A stretch of DNA of 64,000 nucleotides from Streptomyces sp. NBC_00659 (GTDB lineage Bacteria; Actinomycetota; Actinomycetes; Streptomycetales; Streptomycetaceae): positions 186,001 to 250,000 of the forward strand of contig NZ_CP109031.1 in NCBI RefSeq assembly GCF_036226925.1. The letters are read 5' to 3'. The position numbers and the translations under genes are program-made. The notes under the pieces are model-generated. The model was given only the letters and a program-made list of their open reading frames with translations, ran no database searches and was not told the DNA's origin. Below are positions 9,989 to 17,930 of this stretch, piece after piece. The first letter of the stretch is position 1; each line of letters begins with the position of its first letter.

Positions 9989-10300
9989 GTGGAACTTCTC
10001 CTCATGGTTCTCGTCGCCTTCCCGCTCGGATACTTCGTCCGCAGTCGTCCGGCCGCGCTCGTCGTCTACATCGCCGTCCATTCATTCGTGTTCAGTTTCC
10101 AGAACACGACCCTGCTGATGGGGTGGCTGGGCGGCGATCACTCGGCCTTTCCCAAGGGCGCCACCGCGCCGCCGTTGTCCTATCTGCTGTTCAACGTCGC
10201 CTTTTACGCGGGCGGCCTCGGTCTTGTCGCTCTCGGCGGCAAGGTGCGCGCCAGGGCTGCGGCGAAGCGTGCCCGGAAGGCCCTGGACATCGCCGGATGA
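9989..10300 (+). CDS. Small membrane protein of unknown function
   Basis: A 103-residue protein with three hydrophobic stretches (LLLMVLVAFPLGYFV, LVVYIAVHSFVFSF, YLLFNVAFYAGGLGLVALGG) and a basic tail (KVRARAAAKRARK). GTG at 9989 is preceded by AAAGGAG at a 5-base gap, which sets the start although the frame is open further upstream. Divergent from the histidine kinase. No family recognised; the topology suggests an integral membrane protein with a cytoplasmic basic tail. Confidence 0.75.
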   Translation: MELLLMVLVAFPLGYFVRSRPAALVVYIAVHSFVFSFQNTTLLMGWLGGDHSAFPKGATAPPLSYLLFNVAFYAGGLGLVALGGKVRARAAAKRARKALDIAG

Positions 10301-10478
10301 CCCTGAGGTTCAGTACCGAGCCGAGCCGGGTCCGGCGTCGGGAGGGAACGGGTGGCAGGCCCGGACACGGGGCGGCCGTCGACTCGTCCTCGATCCGGTG
10401 GCGAGCCGCTGTCCTCACCGCTGCGGCTGCCTCGGAGTCGTCCGCGGATCCCCGCAGCCACCACCCGGGTTCGAGGGG

Positions 10479-10523
10479 CCGGCGCCCCTGGTTCCGGGAC
10501 ATGCCCGGAGCGGATGGTGGGCG
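10479..10523 (+). repeat. 45-bp inverted repeat, copy 2 (partner at 7087)
   Basis: Plus-strand sequence beginning CCGGCGCCCCTGGTTCCGGG, closely matching the minus-strand copy at 7131-7087. It lies in the 399-base spacer before the PASTA protein gene (start 10700), about 180-220 bases upstream. Apart from this repeat I see nothing in 10301-10699. Confidence 0.6.
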
Positions 10524-10699
10524 CTGACCGCGATCGTCCTCGCGTCGCCGCCTGGCCGGTAGCCACGGTTCCGGCCCGGGACGTGGCCACGGTCACGGCC
10601 CGCGTGGCCGTCACTGCCCTCGTCCTTCCCGTCCGGCACCCGGGTCCGCGCGTTCCTGACTCTTCGTCATCACCGATCACGGAAGAATCGGAGTACGAC

Positions 10700-11989
10700 A
10701 TGAGCGGGGGAACCCCCTACGTCACCCAGCACCGCCGCGCCCGAGGTCCAGGCACCGGCATCAGGTTCCTGGCGGAGCTGGGCCACGCCGTCCGTGCGAT
10801 ATTCCGTCCCGACGGCACGACGGGACGGAACACCGCCACGGCGCGACCCGCGGCGGTCGCCCGTACGAGGCGTTTCGCATCGATCTGTCTCGTCCTTGTC
10901 CTCGGTCTGGGGCTGACGACGGCCTGCGCGGTGCCCGCGCTCACCCGAGGCGCCAAAGGGGCCACCTTGGTCGGGGAGTCTGTGGGATATGCGTCGCGGA
11001 CGAGCTTCTTCAGGAACGCGCTCGCCCGTGGTGAGCGTGCCCTGACCCGCGACACGCTCGCCAAAGGCGGCGAGTACAGCGGCGGCAAGAGCGGTCTGTA
11101 CGGCGGAAGCCTGAATACGTCGAGCTGCGACGTCGGCCGGCTCCTCACCTTTCTGAAGAACCCCGTCAACCGCGCCAAGGTCGCGGCCTGGTCCCAGGTC
11201 CTCGGCCTGGCCCCGGACGGGATCGAGCAGTTCCTGCGGCACGAGGTGACGCCCGTACTGCTCGGCAACGACACGCTCGTCCGCAACCACGGCTACGAGA
11301 AGGGCAAGGCCACGGCGTACGACTCCGTCCTCGAGGCAGGCATGGCTGTGCTCGTCGACCTTCATGGCGTCCCTGCGGTGAAGTGCAACTGCGGCAATCC
11401 GCTGACCTCGTCGAAGGCCAGCCTCGACATGAAGATCAAGATCCACTTCAAGGGCAAGAGGTGGAACTTCAAGAAGAAGCGGATGGTGAAGGTCAAGGCG
11501 AGCAAGACACCCCGCAAGGCCATCGTCCTCGCGACGGACAACCCGGCTGAGAACATCGTGCGCTCCGTGGGCGCGAACGGGGCGCAAGAGGACGAGCCCG
11601 TCCAAGCCACAGATGCGGTCACCATGCCGGACCTCGTGGGACAGCCTGAGGACGCCGCGCGTGCGCAGTTGGAGAACCTCGGCCTGGAGGCCGTCAGCGA
11701 GCGCGACCTCGACTCGGACCAGGAGCAGGAGCAGGGCACGGTCACCTCGACCGAACCGAGCGCGAACAGCACCGTCGGTCCCGGCACGACAGTCGTACTG
11801 ACGGTCGCCGGCCCGGCCACCCCCTCGACGTCCGTCAGCGAAGGGTCTGGCGGCATCACGGAGACCACGACTCCGGTCGCCTCCCCTCCGACGACCGGGG
11901 AAGGAGACGGGGATGACCTGACGACGGCTCCCCCATCCGGTGACACAGGCGGCGCCGACCTCATCGGCGGTGCGGACGGTACGGGTTGA
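10700..11989 (+). CDS. Exported DUF6777-like protein with C-terminal PASTA domain
   Basis: A 429-residue protein. Residues ~58-75 form a hydrophobic segment (ICLVLVLGLGLTTAC) ending in a Cys, so it is either a lipoprotein with a poor lipobox or a signal anchor. The central ~230 residues (with SSCDVGRLLTFL and LLGNDTLVRNHGY) look like the actinobacterial DUF6777 family; that assignment is from memory. Near residue 310 there is a PASTA domain (TMPDLVGQPEDAARAQLENL ... VGPGTTVVLTV), a fold that binds muropeptides or beta-lactams in other proteins. A low-complexity Thr/Ser/Gly tail follows. Start ATG 10700 has GGAG 6 bases upstream. It may be a cell-envelope protein linked to the upstream two-component system. 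Confidence 0.75.
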   Translation: MSGGTPYVTQHRRARGPGTGIRFLAELGHAVRAIFRPDGTTGRNTATARPAAVARTRRFASICLVLVLGLGLTTACAVPALTRGAKGATLVGESVGYASRTSFFRNALARGERALTRDTLAKGGEYSGGKSGLYGGSLNTSSCDVGRLLTFLKNPVNRAKVAAWSQVLGLAPDGIEQFLRHEVTPVLLGNDTLVRNHGYEKGKATAYDSVLEAGMAVLVDLHGVPAVKCNCGNPLTSSKASLDMKIKIHFKGKRWNFKKKRMVKVKASKTPRKAIVLATDNPAENIVRSVGANGAQEDEPVQATDAVTMPDLVGQPEDAARAQLENLGLEAVSERDLDSDQEQEQGTVTSTEPSANSTVGPGTTVVLTVAGPATPSTSVSEGSGGITETTTPVASPPTTGEGDGDDLTTAPPSGDTGGADLIGGADGTG

Positions 11990-12469
11990 GTTCCGGGTCT
12001 GGCCCGGGGCGCACCCACCGTAGGTGAGGGGCTGACGAACGACGGGCTGAGCCGCTCATGCGCATGCCAGGTACGGCTATTGGTGACCGGCTGCACCACT
12101 CGAGACCCGGGTGGAGACGATCCGGATCCTCACCACCCGGGACACACCGACCTGCAGCCGTCGAGCTCGTCCGGCCCGATGCCATCGCAGGACCGTCCTG
12201 GCCCGCCCGAGCCCTCATCACCACAAGCACTTGGTCCGGGACGGTCCGATCGGATCGGGGCTTGGTCCGGCGGGATGTATCTCTCGCCTGAAGTACCGGG
12301 CTTCGCCGGCGGCGGACTTGACCGTCGCTCCCGGCCGCGACCGGTCGACACGACCGCATCCGCCTTGAACTCGGCGGTGGTAGTGCTTCATCCCCACAGG
12401 AACTCCGTTCACCTGGACCATCAAGATCCAAATCTCTTCGTGTCCAAAATCCGGGGCCAGGGCTCGCCA
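11990..12469. other. Non-coding spacer
   Basis: About 480 bases between the PASTA protein gene and a decayed regulator. No gene, RNA or clear repeat was recognised. Confidence 0.5.
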
Positions 12470-12840
12470 TCAGGGCTCCCCGAGGCCCGCGCGGCGAGCG
12501 CGGAGCATGGCGGCGGCACGGTCCGGTGTCTGCAGCTTGGTGAGGATGTTCGAGGCGTGGTTGGCTACGGTCTTCGGCGTGAGGGACACTTGGCGGGCGA
12601 TCCGCCCGTTGAACCAACCGTTGGCCAGCAGGGCGAGGACCTCCCGTTCTCGCTCGGTGAGTTCGGGAAACGGAACTGCGACCGGGTACGGGACGCTGAA
12701 GGTGCTCAGCACACGGCGGGCGACGTCCGCGCCGAAGACCGCGTCGCCGCGTGCGACGGCACCGATGGTGCGCACCACGTCCTCCTGCTGAGCGCCCTTG
12801 AGGAGGTAGCCGTGGGCGCCCGCCCTCAAGGCGGAGAAGC
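12470..12840 (-). pseudogene. NarL-type response regulator, receiver domain lost
   Basis: Residues from SALRAGAHGYLLKGAQQEDV to the stop are the end of a receiver domain (GYLLKGA, with its conserved Lys) plus a LuxR-type helix-turn-helix (LTEREREVLALLANGWFNGRIAR, TPKTVANHASNIL). The first ~95 residues of the receiver, including the phospho-Asp, are absent and replaced in frame by an IS5 transposase N-terminus, so the frame stays open as a 175-residue chimera from 12997. It cannot be phosphorylated normally; whether the DNA-binding half is still made is unknown. Confidence 0.8.
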
Positions 12841-12997
12841 AGCCGGCCCGCAGCCAGTACACCAGCGCGTTGAGGATCTCCCGCCGGGCGTGTTTCGCCG
12901 GCCGCCCACCGGGCCTGACCGCCGGAACCAGCGGACAGAGGATCTCCCACTCCGGATCAGAAAGATCCGTCGAGTAACGAGTACGCAGCCCGCACAC
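12841..12997 (-). pseudogene. IS5-family transposase N-terminal fragment
   Basis: The reading TDLSDPEWEILCPLVPAVRP ... REILNALVYWLRAGC is the standard N-terminus of Streptomyces IS5-family (IS4-superfamily) transposases. It ends at AGC, where the intact protein would continue with QWR, and joins the response regulator remnant in the same frame. A fragment of a related transposase lies on the plus strand at 13229. Confidence 0.8.
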
Positions 12998-13056
12998 TCC
13001 AGCCCCCGAAAGTGCGACACCACCCCGCTACCAGGCAACTTGCCCCGCTGACAGGC

Positions 13057-13176
13057 TTTTCAGACGCTCTCTACATCGAGATGTTCTACAATCGAAAACG
13101 CCTCCACTCCGGACTTGGCTACAAGACTCCCGCAGAAGTCCACGCCGAGTACGAGGAGTTGCAGGCAGCGGCATAG
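13057..13176 (+). pseudogene. IS3-family OrfB C-terminal fragment
   Basis: A plus-strand reading YIEMFYNRKRLHSGLGYKTP followed by AEVHAEYEELQAAA and a stop at 13174 is the typical end of IS3-family integrases. Everything upstream is missing. Confidence 0.8.
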
Positions 13177-13228
13177 ACAGAACCCTCAACACCACTGTCT
13201 GAGAAGCGCGGGGCCCCTCAGACAGAGG

Positions 13229-13410
13229 CGAAGCATCGTGACTGACACGATCAGCCTCCTGCTCACGGTGCTGGTCACCGCAGCCGGCGTGCAGGACTCC
13301 GTCGCGGCACCCGGATCCTCGACCAGGTCGCCGCCGAACACCCCGGCATCGGGAAGGTACGGGTCGACGGCGGCCGCTCCAGCACCTCGTCGAGTGTGCC
13401 GCGGTCCTAT
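13229..13410 (+). pseudogene. IS5-family transposase internal fragment
   Basis: VTDTISLLLTVLVTAAGVQD in one frame, then ILDQVAAEHPGIGKVRVDGG in the next: the central block of an IS5-family transposase broken by a frameshift near 13300. The rest of the element is not present here. Confidence 0.7.
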
Positions 13411-13730
13411 CCTTCAAACCGTCGGCGAACGCGCCGTCACCGCCTGGATGGCCGTCGGGGCCCACCAGCGCGCCACCGGCTGCAAAGAAATCAACGAGGC
13501 CAAAGGCGCCAGCCACCTTTGTACATCGACAAACTCATCGACTTTTACACCACCCACCTCATCAACAAGCAGTTGCTCGCGGAGACAAATACCGGTAGGC
13601 CTCTGCGGAGCAGCCAGTTGCGCAGGGCGGCGCCAGCCATCGCTGATCTCGTGCGGACCGAGGGCCTCGCAGGAGTCAGGTCCATATGGAGTATCTCTGC
13701 GCCGCGGCGGCCCGCTTCCGTCTGCTGCTC
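13411..13730. other. Spacer with unassigned coding-like scraps
   Basis: A short plus-strand reading near 13522-13590 (YIDKLIDFYTTHLINKQLL) looks protein-like but has no start or recognisable family. It could be the edge of a gene lost when the transposase fragments recombined. Nothing else seen. Confidence 0.3.
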
Positions 13731-14351
13731 CTACGGTTGCGTCACCGTGGTCTCGCCGCCGAGCGTCGCAGGCCGTACCGGGTACAGCTTGTCCAGCCAG
13801 GAGGTCTGTTCGGCTGTGCTCTTCGCGATGGCTGCTGCCAGTTCCTTCGCCTTGTCGGCCCAGCCCTGGGTTCGCTCGCTGGCACAGAGCATCCGAGACT
13901 GCGTGAAGTGGGCGCGCAGCGCGCTGGTGAGAATCTGGTCGAACGCCTGACCGTTCGTGGCGGCCGCCTTCTTGAGGGTGCCGAGGCTGACCATGCCCGG
14001 CATGTTGTGCCCCTCGTGGGGGCGGGTATCGGGGACGCCTGAGAGCTGCAGCACAGCGCGCAGGCGGCGCAGGTCGTCGCGCAGTGTCGATCTGGTCTTC
14101 GCCGCCAGTACCGTCAGGGCCGGGTCTGACGTGCGGGAAGGAACCAGATCGGTCAGGAGCTGCGCACGCTCGGTCATGGGGATCATCAACAGGATCCAAG
14201 CGGTGTCGGTTGCGTTGAAGGCCGATACCTGCGCCGTGTCGGCTGTCGGCGACGTGCCGGCTGTCGACTGCGCGGTGCAGCCGACAGCCGGCATCGCCAT
14301 GGCCACGGCGCATGCCGACCACAGACTCAGAACGTGCCTGCGGAGTTGCAT
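13731..14351 (-). CDS. DUF305-like lipoprotein
   Basis: A 206-residue exported lipoprotein: hydrophobic N-terminus with lipobox AVGC near residue 25. The mature part resembles DUF305 proteins (ferritin-like helical bundle): AWILLMIPMTERAQLLTDLV, then HEGHNMPGM and a second helix pair (AFDQILTSALRAHFTQSRML). In the usual family the first helix carries an MI-x-HH metal motif; here it reads MIPMTERA, so the putative copper/metal ligands are partly lost. The ATG at 14351 overlaps the end of the upstream DUF1996 gene by 25 bases, so the two are cotranscribed. Confidence 0.75.
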   Translation of the reverse strand: MQLRRHVLSLWSACAVAMAMPAVGCTAQSTAGTSPTADTAQVSAFNATDTAWILLMIPMTERAQLLTDLVPSRTSDPALTVLAAKTRSTLRDDLRRLRAVLQLSGVPDTRPHEGHNMPGMVSLGTLKKAAATNGQAFDQILTSALRAHFTQSRMLCASERTQGWADKAKELAAAIAKSTAEQTSWLDKLYPVRPATLGGETTVTQP

Positions 14352-15697
14352 TTGGCCTTCTGGGTGATGCAGTCCTTCACGCGGTGCCCGAGAGCGTCAT
14401 TGTCCCAGGCGTTGAAGAAATCACCGTGGATGGACGATGCCATGCCCGAGGCCAGCCGGAAGCCTGCGGCACTGCCGCTGGTCGGGTAGCTGAAGACGAA
14501 GGAGATGTTGGGGATGGCGACCGGGTAGGCGCCACTGCACTTGCCGTCGTACGTGAACGCAACGTGTGACTTGTGGTCGGGACTGTCCAGGTTCTTGCCG
14601 TCCCAGCAGTCGGGGAAGACGAGTTGGTGGGTGAGGTGGGCCTTTGGAGCACAGAGCGGCCAGTTGCCGTCGGCGCTGCGGCCGATCTCGCCGCCCTCGC
14701 CGGAGCACCAGAACTGGCCGGTTGATCCTGCCGGGGTAGGCGTCTGTGCCTTGGCGTTGCCTGCGATCATGCGGAATCCCTGCGGGAAGGGAACGGTTGC
14801 CGCAGGCTGGTCGATCCGGGAGCCGTAGTAGACGATCATGCCCTCGGGTTCGACGGCCTTGTCGCCCTCGTAGAGGGTGGGGATCCAGTACGCCGAAAGG
14901 TCGTTGGCAGGGGTGCAGCTGGTCGGCGTGTTGGCCAGCAGCGACTGGGTCGTGGAGAACGCGTCGGTGCTCTTGTTGCCGAAGAAGCTGTGCATGTGGG
15001 ACGCACCGGGAAGGCCCGGTAGGACGATGGGGTCGTCCGGCTTGGAGTGACTGTAGGCGCAGGTGGCGTTGAACTCCGGAACCCGGACCACACCGGCGGG
15101 CACTGCGGCCGGCGTCATCGCGCGGAACTGAGTCAGCTGAGCGTTCCACTTGGCCTGGTCGACGGGGACCCATCCGGCTTCCGCGCCACCCCCCTCGCCG
15201 ACGAAGGAGAACCAGTTGATGTTGACGAAGTCACCGGGTGTCGTGCCGCGCAGCACGGCGAACACCGTCTGCGAACCGGCGGGATGGGTGGTGACTTCGG
15301 TGGTCTGGGTCACCCAGCTCTGCCAGCCGCCGGTCGGGGAGGTGGGTACGACGGCGAGCAGCGGGCCGGTCAGGCCGGCGGTACGCAGCTCCACTGTGCC
15401 CGAGCCGACGGCGGAAGCGATCCGGGCCGACACCGTCAGCCGGCCGGCCACGCCGAGGTCGACGTTGTCGAAGCGCATCCAGTCACCGTCGGCGAGGAAC
15501 GCGGCGTTCTGCCCGCCTCCGGTGTCCGCGGTCGCCTCCAACGCGACGCCCGACTGGGCTGCGTAGGACTCGGCCTGGATGGTGACCGTCGCGGCCTGCG
15601 CCTGCGGGGCCGACACGGTCAAGCTCAGGGCAGCGGCCAGCACGACCGCCAGAGCATTCACTAACAGCGTGTACAGATGGACGGGATATCTGCGCAT
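14327..15697 (-). CDS. Secreted CBM6-like plus DUF1996 protein
   Basis: A 456-residue secreted protein. A signal peptide (residues ~1-35, ending AQA) is followed by a carbohydrate-binding module of the CBM6 type (VTIQAESYAAQSGV ... GDWMRFDNVDLG). The C-terminal ~270 residues are a DUF1996 domain (FNATCAYSHSKPDDPIV, ASHMHSFFGN, paired Cys). DUF1996 proteins are common in actinomycetes and fungi, often beside glycan-active modules, but their chemistry is unknown. Same strand as the GH16 gene upstream and overlapping the DUF305-like gene downstream, so it probably belongs to a secreted polysaccharide-related set. Confidence 0.85.
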   Translation of the reverse strand: MRRYPVHLYTLLVNALAVVLAAALSLTVSAPQAQAATVTIQAESYAAQSGVALEATADTGGGQNAAFLADGDWMRFDNVDLGVAGRLTVSARIASAVGSGTVELRTAGLTGPLLAVVPTSPTGGWQSWVTQTTEVTTHPAGSQTVFAVLRGTTPGDFVNINWFSFVGEGGGAEAGWVPVDQAKWNAQLTQFRAMTPAAVPAGVVRVPEFNATCAYSHSKPDDPIVLPGLPGASHMHSFFGNKSTDAFSTTQSLLANTPTSCTPANDLSAYWIPTLYEGDKAVEPEGMIVYYGSRIDQPAATVPFPQGFRMIAGNAKAQTPTPAGSTGQFWCSGEGGEIGRSADGNWPLCAPKAHLTHQLVFPDCWDGKNLDSPDHKSHVAFTYDGKCSGAYPVAIPNISFVFSYPTSGSAAGFRLASGMASSIHGDFFNAWDNDALGHRVKDCITQKAKCNSAGTF

Positions 15698-15877
15698 CTC
15701 ACTTCCTCACGTCACGAGCATGGGGGATGAAGGGCCGGCTCCTTGCCGGAGCACGGCGATGGGGAGAGCACGAGCCGGGCAGCGGCGTGCGCCCGCGGGG
15801 CGATCCGGATGTCCTGGGCTGCCCCGACCGGGCGGGCGGAGCGGCCCGGGAACCTCGCGAACACCGGGGGCCGGGAA

Positions 15878-17602
15878 TTACCGATAGACCCGCACGTAGT
15901 CGACGAGCATCTTGGAGGGGAAGGGGGTGCTGGCGTCTGTCGGGCCCGGCCAGTCACCTCCGACCGCCAGGTTGAGGATCATGTAGTGGGGATGGTCGAA
16001 GATCCACGGTCCGCGTGTCTGCTCCACCTGATCCTTGTCGAGGGAGAAGACGGTCCGGCCGTCCAGGCTGTAGGTGATGCCTCTGCTGTTCCAGTCGGCA
16101 GCCCAGGTGTGGAAGTCGTCGGAGAAGTCGGCGTTCCCAGGCAGTGTGTACGGCGCGCCGATCCCGCCTCCGCCGTTGTAGGCGGGCGCGTGGACGGTCG
16201 AGTACGCGGTCTTCACGTCCTTGCCGAGGACTTCCATGATGTCGACCTCGCCGTTGTACGGCCACGGCCGGCCCGTCAGGAAATCGGCTCCCATCATCCA
16301 GAACGCGGGCCACAGGCCGTTGCCCTTGGGCACCTTGATGCGTGCTTCGACGCGCCCGTAGGTGAACTGGAACGTCGCGCCGGAGTTCATCCTCGCCGAG
16401 GTGTACTGACAAGTGGTGCTGCCGCTCAGCGGGTCAGGCGGGCACGACGATCCGGCGGTGACCTCCTTGCGCGCTTCCATCACCAGGTGCCCCGCCCCGT
16501 CCAGCGCGGCGTTGCGGTGGTCGGTGTAGTACTCCAGCTCGCCGTTCGGCCCGGTGCCCGGATCGGCCCTCCACTTCGAGGAGTCAGGCCTGCCGCCGGC
16601 GGCACCATCGAAATCGTCGCTCCACACCAGCCGCGGCGGATTCGCGGGGTCACTCGGCAGGGGCGGAGCCGGTATCGGATCGCCGCCGGTGCCGTACACC
16701 TGGAACTCCCACAGCGAGTAGCCGTAGGGGGTGGCACGCTGCGTGCCGTACATGCGCACGTAGCGGCCGGCGCCGGAGACAGCCAGCGTCTGCTTGAAAC
16801 CCGTGCCGGACGTCGTCGAATAGATCGGCGTCCAGTCGGCTCCGTTCGACGAGACCTGGATCTGGAAGGACTTGGCATAAGCGGGATCCCACTGCAGCAC
16901 GACCTTGTCGATCTGCGCCGTCGCGCCGAGATCAACGGAGATCCAGCCCGGATCTGTCCATCCCGTGGTGGAGCTTGTGGCCCAGCGGGAGGCCGGATCC
17001 CGGTCGAAAGCCCTGGCCGGCGTGCACTCCCAGCAGTTCTGGTCACTCTGGGAGGAAGAAGCCACGCCCGGCCTGCCGTAGGAGAGCAGTCTGCCCGCGT
17101 CACCGCCAGGACCATCGGCGCCGACAGTGCCGTACACCTGGAACTCCCACAGCGAGTAGCCGTAAGGGGTGGCACGCTGCGTGCCGTACATCCGTATGTA
17201 GCGGCCTGTGCCGGCAACGGCCAGACTCTGGGTGCCGCCTGTGCCTGTGGCCGTTTGGTGGACGACGGTCCAGCTCTCCGCGTTGCTCGATACCTCGATC
17301 CTGAACGCCGTGCCGTACGCAGCTTCCCAGTTGAGGACGACCCGGCTGATCTCGGCACTTGCCCCGAGGTCGATCTGAATCCACTGCGGATCGGCGAAGG
17401 CGCTGGACCACCGTGTACCGGGGTCACCGTCGACGGCGCTCCGAGCGCTGAAGACTCCCTCGGTACTTGAGGCTGTGGCGGGCTTTCCCTGAGAGAGCAG
17501 AACCTCCGCTGCCTGAGCGACGGGAGCGGGGAGAGCGATGAAGGCGAGCAGGGAGGCCCCGAGGGCCAAAACTAAGCCGAAGCGACGCAACAGCGTTTTC
17601 AC
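15878..17602 (-). CDS. Secreted GH16 beta-glucanase with two CBM32-type modules
   Basis: A 574-residue secreted glycoside hydrolase. GTG at 17602 has GAGGAG 7 bases upstream; the signal peptide ends at AQA-AE. Two F5/8 type C (CBM32-like) discoidin modules follow, each with GKPATASS/GRPGVASS openings and both ending in YIRMYGTQRATPYGYSLW-like repeats, so they are a tandem duplication. The C-terminal catalytic domain carries the GH16 signature EVDIME at about residue 452, with both catalytic Glu present, as in laminarinases (beta-1,3-glucanases). A LacI-type box (17630) lies in its promoter region opposite the LacI gene, suggesting repression relieved by a glucan oligosaccharide. Confidence 0.93.
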   Translation of the reverse strand: MKTLLRRFGLVLALGASLLAFIALPAPVAQAAEVLLSQGKPATASSTEGVFSARSAVDGDPGTRWSSAFADPQWIQIDLGASAEISRVVLNWEAAYGTAFRIEVSSNAESWTVVHQTATGTGGTQSLAVAGTGRYIRMYGTQRATPYGYSLWEFQVYGTVGADGPGGDAGRLLSYGRPGVASSSQSDQNCWECTPARAFDRDPASRWATSSTTGWTDPGWISVDLGATAQIDKVVLQWDPAYAKSFQIQVSSNGADWTPIYSTTSGTGFKQTLAVSGAGRYVRMYGTQRATPYGYSLWEFQVYGTGGDPIPAPPLPSDPANPPRLVWSDDFDGAAGGRPDSSKWRADPGTGPNGELEYYTDHRNAALDGAGHLVMEARKEVTAGSSCPPDPLSGSTTCQYTSARMNSGATFQFTYGRVEARIKVPKGNGLWPAFWMMGADFLTGRPWPYNGEVDIMEVLGKDVKTAYSTVHAPAYNGGGGIGAPYTLPGNADFSDDFHTWAADWNSRGITYSLDGRTVFSLDKDQVEQTRGPWIFDHPHYMILNLAVGGDWPGPTDASTPFPSKMLVDYVRVYR

Positions 17603-17629
17603 GGGCGACTCCTCAAGTGGGGGGAGGTG

Positions 17630-17643
17630 AGGGAGCGCTCCCT
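17630..17643. promoter_or_regulatory. LacI-type operator upstream of the GH16 gene
   Basis: AGGGAGCGCTCCCT is a perfect 14-bp palindrome 28 bases upstream of the GH16 start. It matches the Streptomyces cellobiose-type LacI operator core (GGGAGCGCTCCC, as for CebR), from established knowledge. Confidence 0.75.
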
Positions 17644-17730
17644 GAAGGGGAGGATGAGGGTGCCGGTAAAGACTGTCAAGAACCTTGTTCACCTTGAAAA
17701 AACAGCGACGTAACGTCTACGACGCGCGGA

Positions 17731-17744
17731 GGGAGCGTTTTCTC
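17731..17744. promoter_or_regulatory. LacI-like box, hybrid half-sites
   Basis: GGGAGCGTTTTCTC joins a GGGAGC half-site to a GTTTTC half-site around a central CG. Its exact reverse complement occurs at 17877-17890, so the two form a 14-bp inverted repeat in the GH16/LacI spacer. Confidence 0.55.
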
Positions 17745-17876
17745 GCGGCTCCGCGACAGGCCGACAGCCGCAGAGGTGACGCAAAGGGAGACGCGGTCCC
17801 GAGCACGTTCATGCCACCCCGGCCTGCGGATACGCTGTCGGCATCGCCATGACGCAGAGCCGGAGGCCGCCCCGAT

Positions 17877-17890
17877 GAGAAAACGCTCCC
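17877..17890. promoter_or_regulatory. LacI-like box upstream of the lacI-type gene
   Basis: GAGAAAACGCTCCC, the exact reverse complement of 17731-17744, about 40 bases upstream of the regulator's ATG. A likely autoregulatory site. Confidence 0.55.
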
Positions 17891-17930
17891 CGCGCACGAA
17901 TCCAGGCGGCGGCACGGGGGACGGACAGGC

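Noticed and set aside
9839..10081. Upstream extension of the histidine kinase to 10081
   Set aside because: The extra 81 codons are charged low-complexity and overlap the promoter and start of the divergent small membrane protein.
12080..13051. Plus-strand 323-codon frame
   Set aside because: Antisense to the regulator/transposase chimera and low-complexity; no support.
15743..17470. A 575-codon plus-strand frame opposite the GH16 gene
   Set aside because: Low-complexity reverse shadow of a high-GC gene with clear domains on the minus strand.
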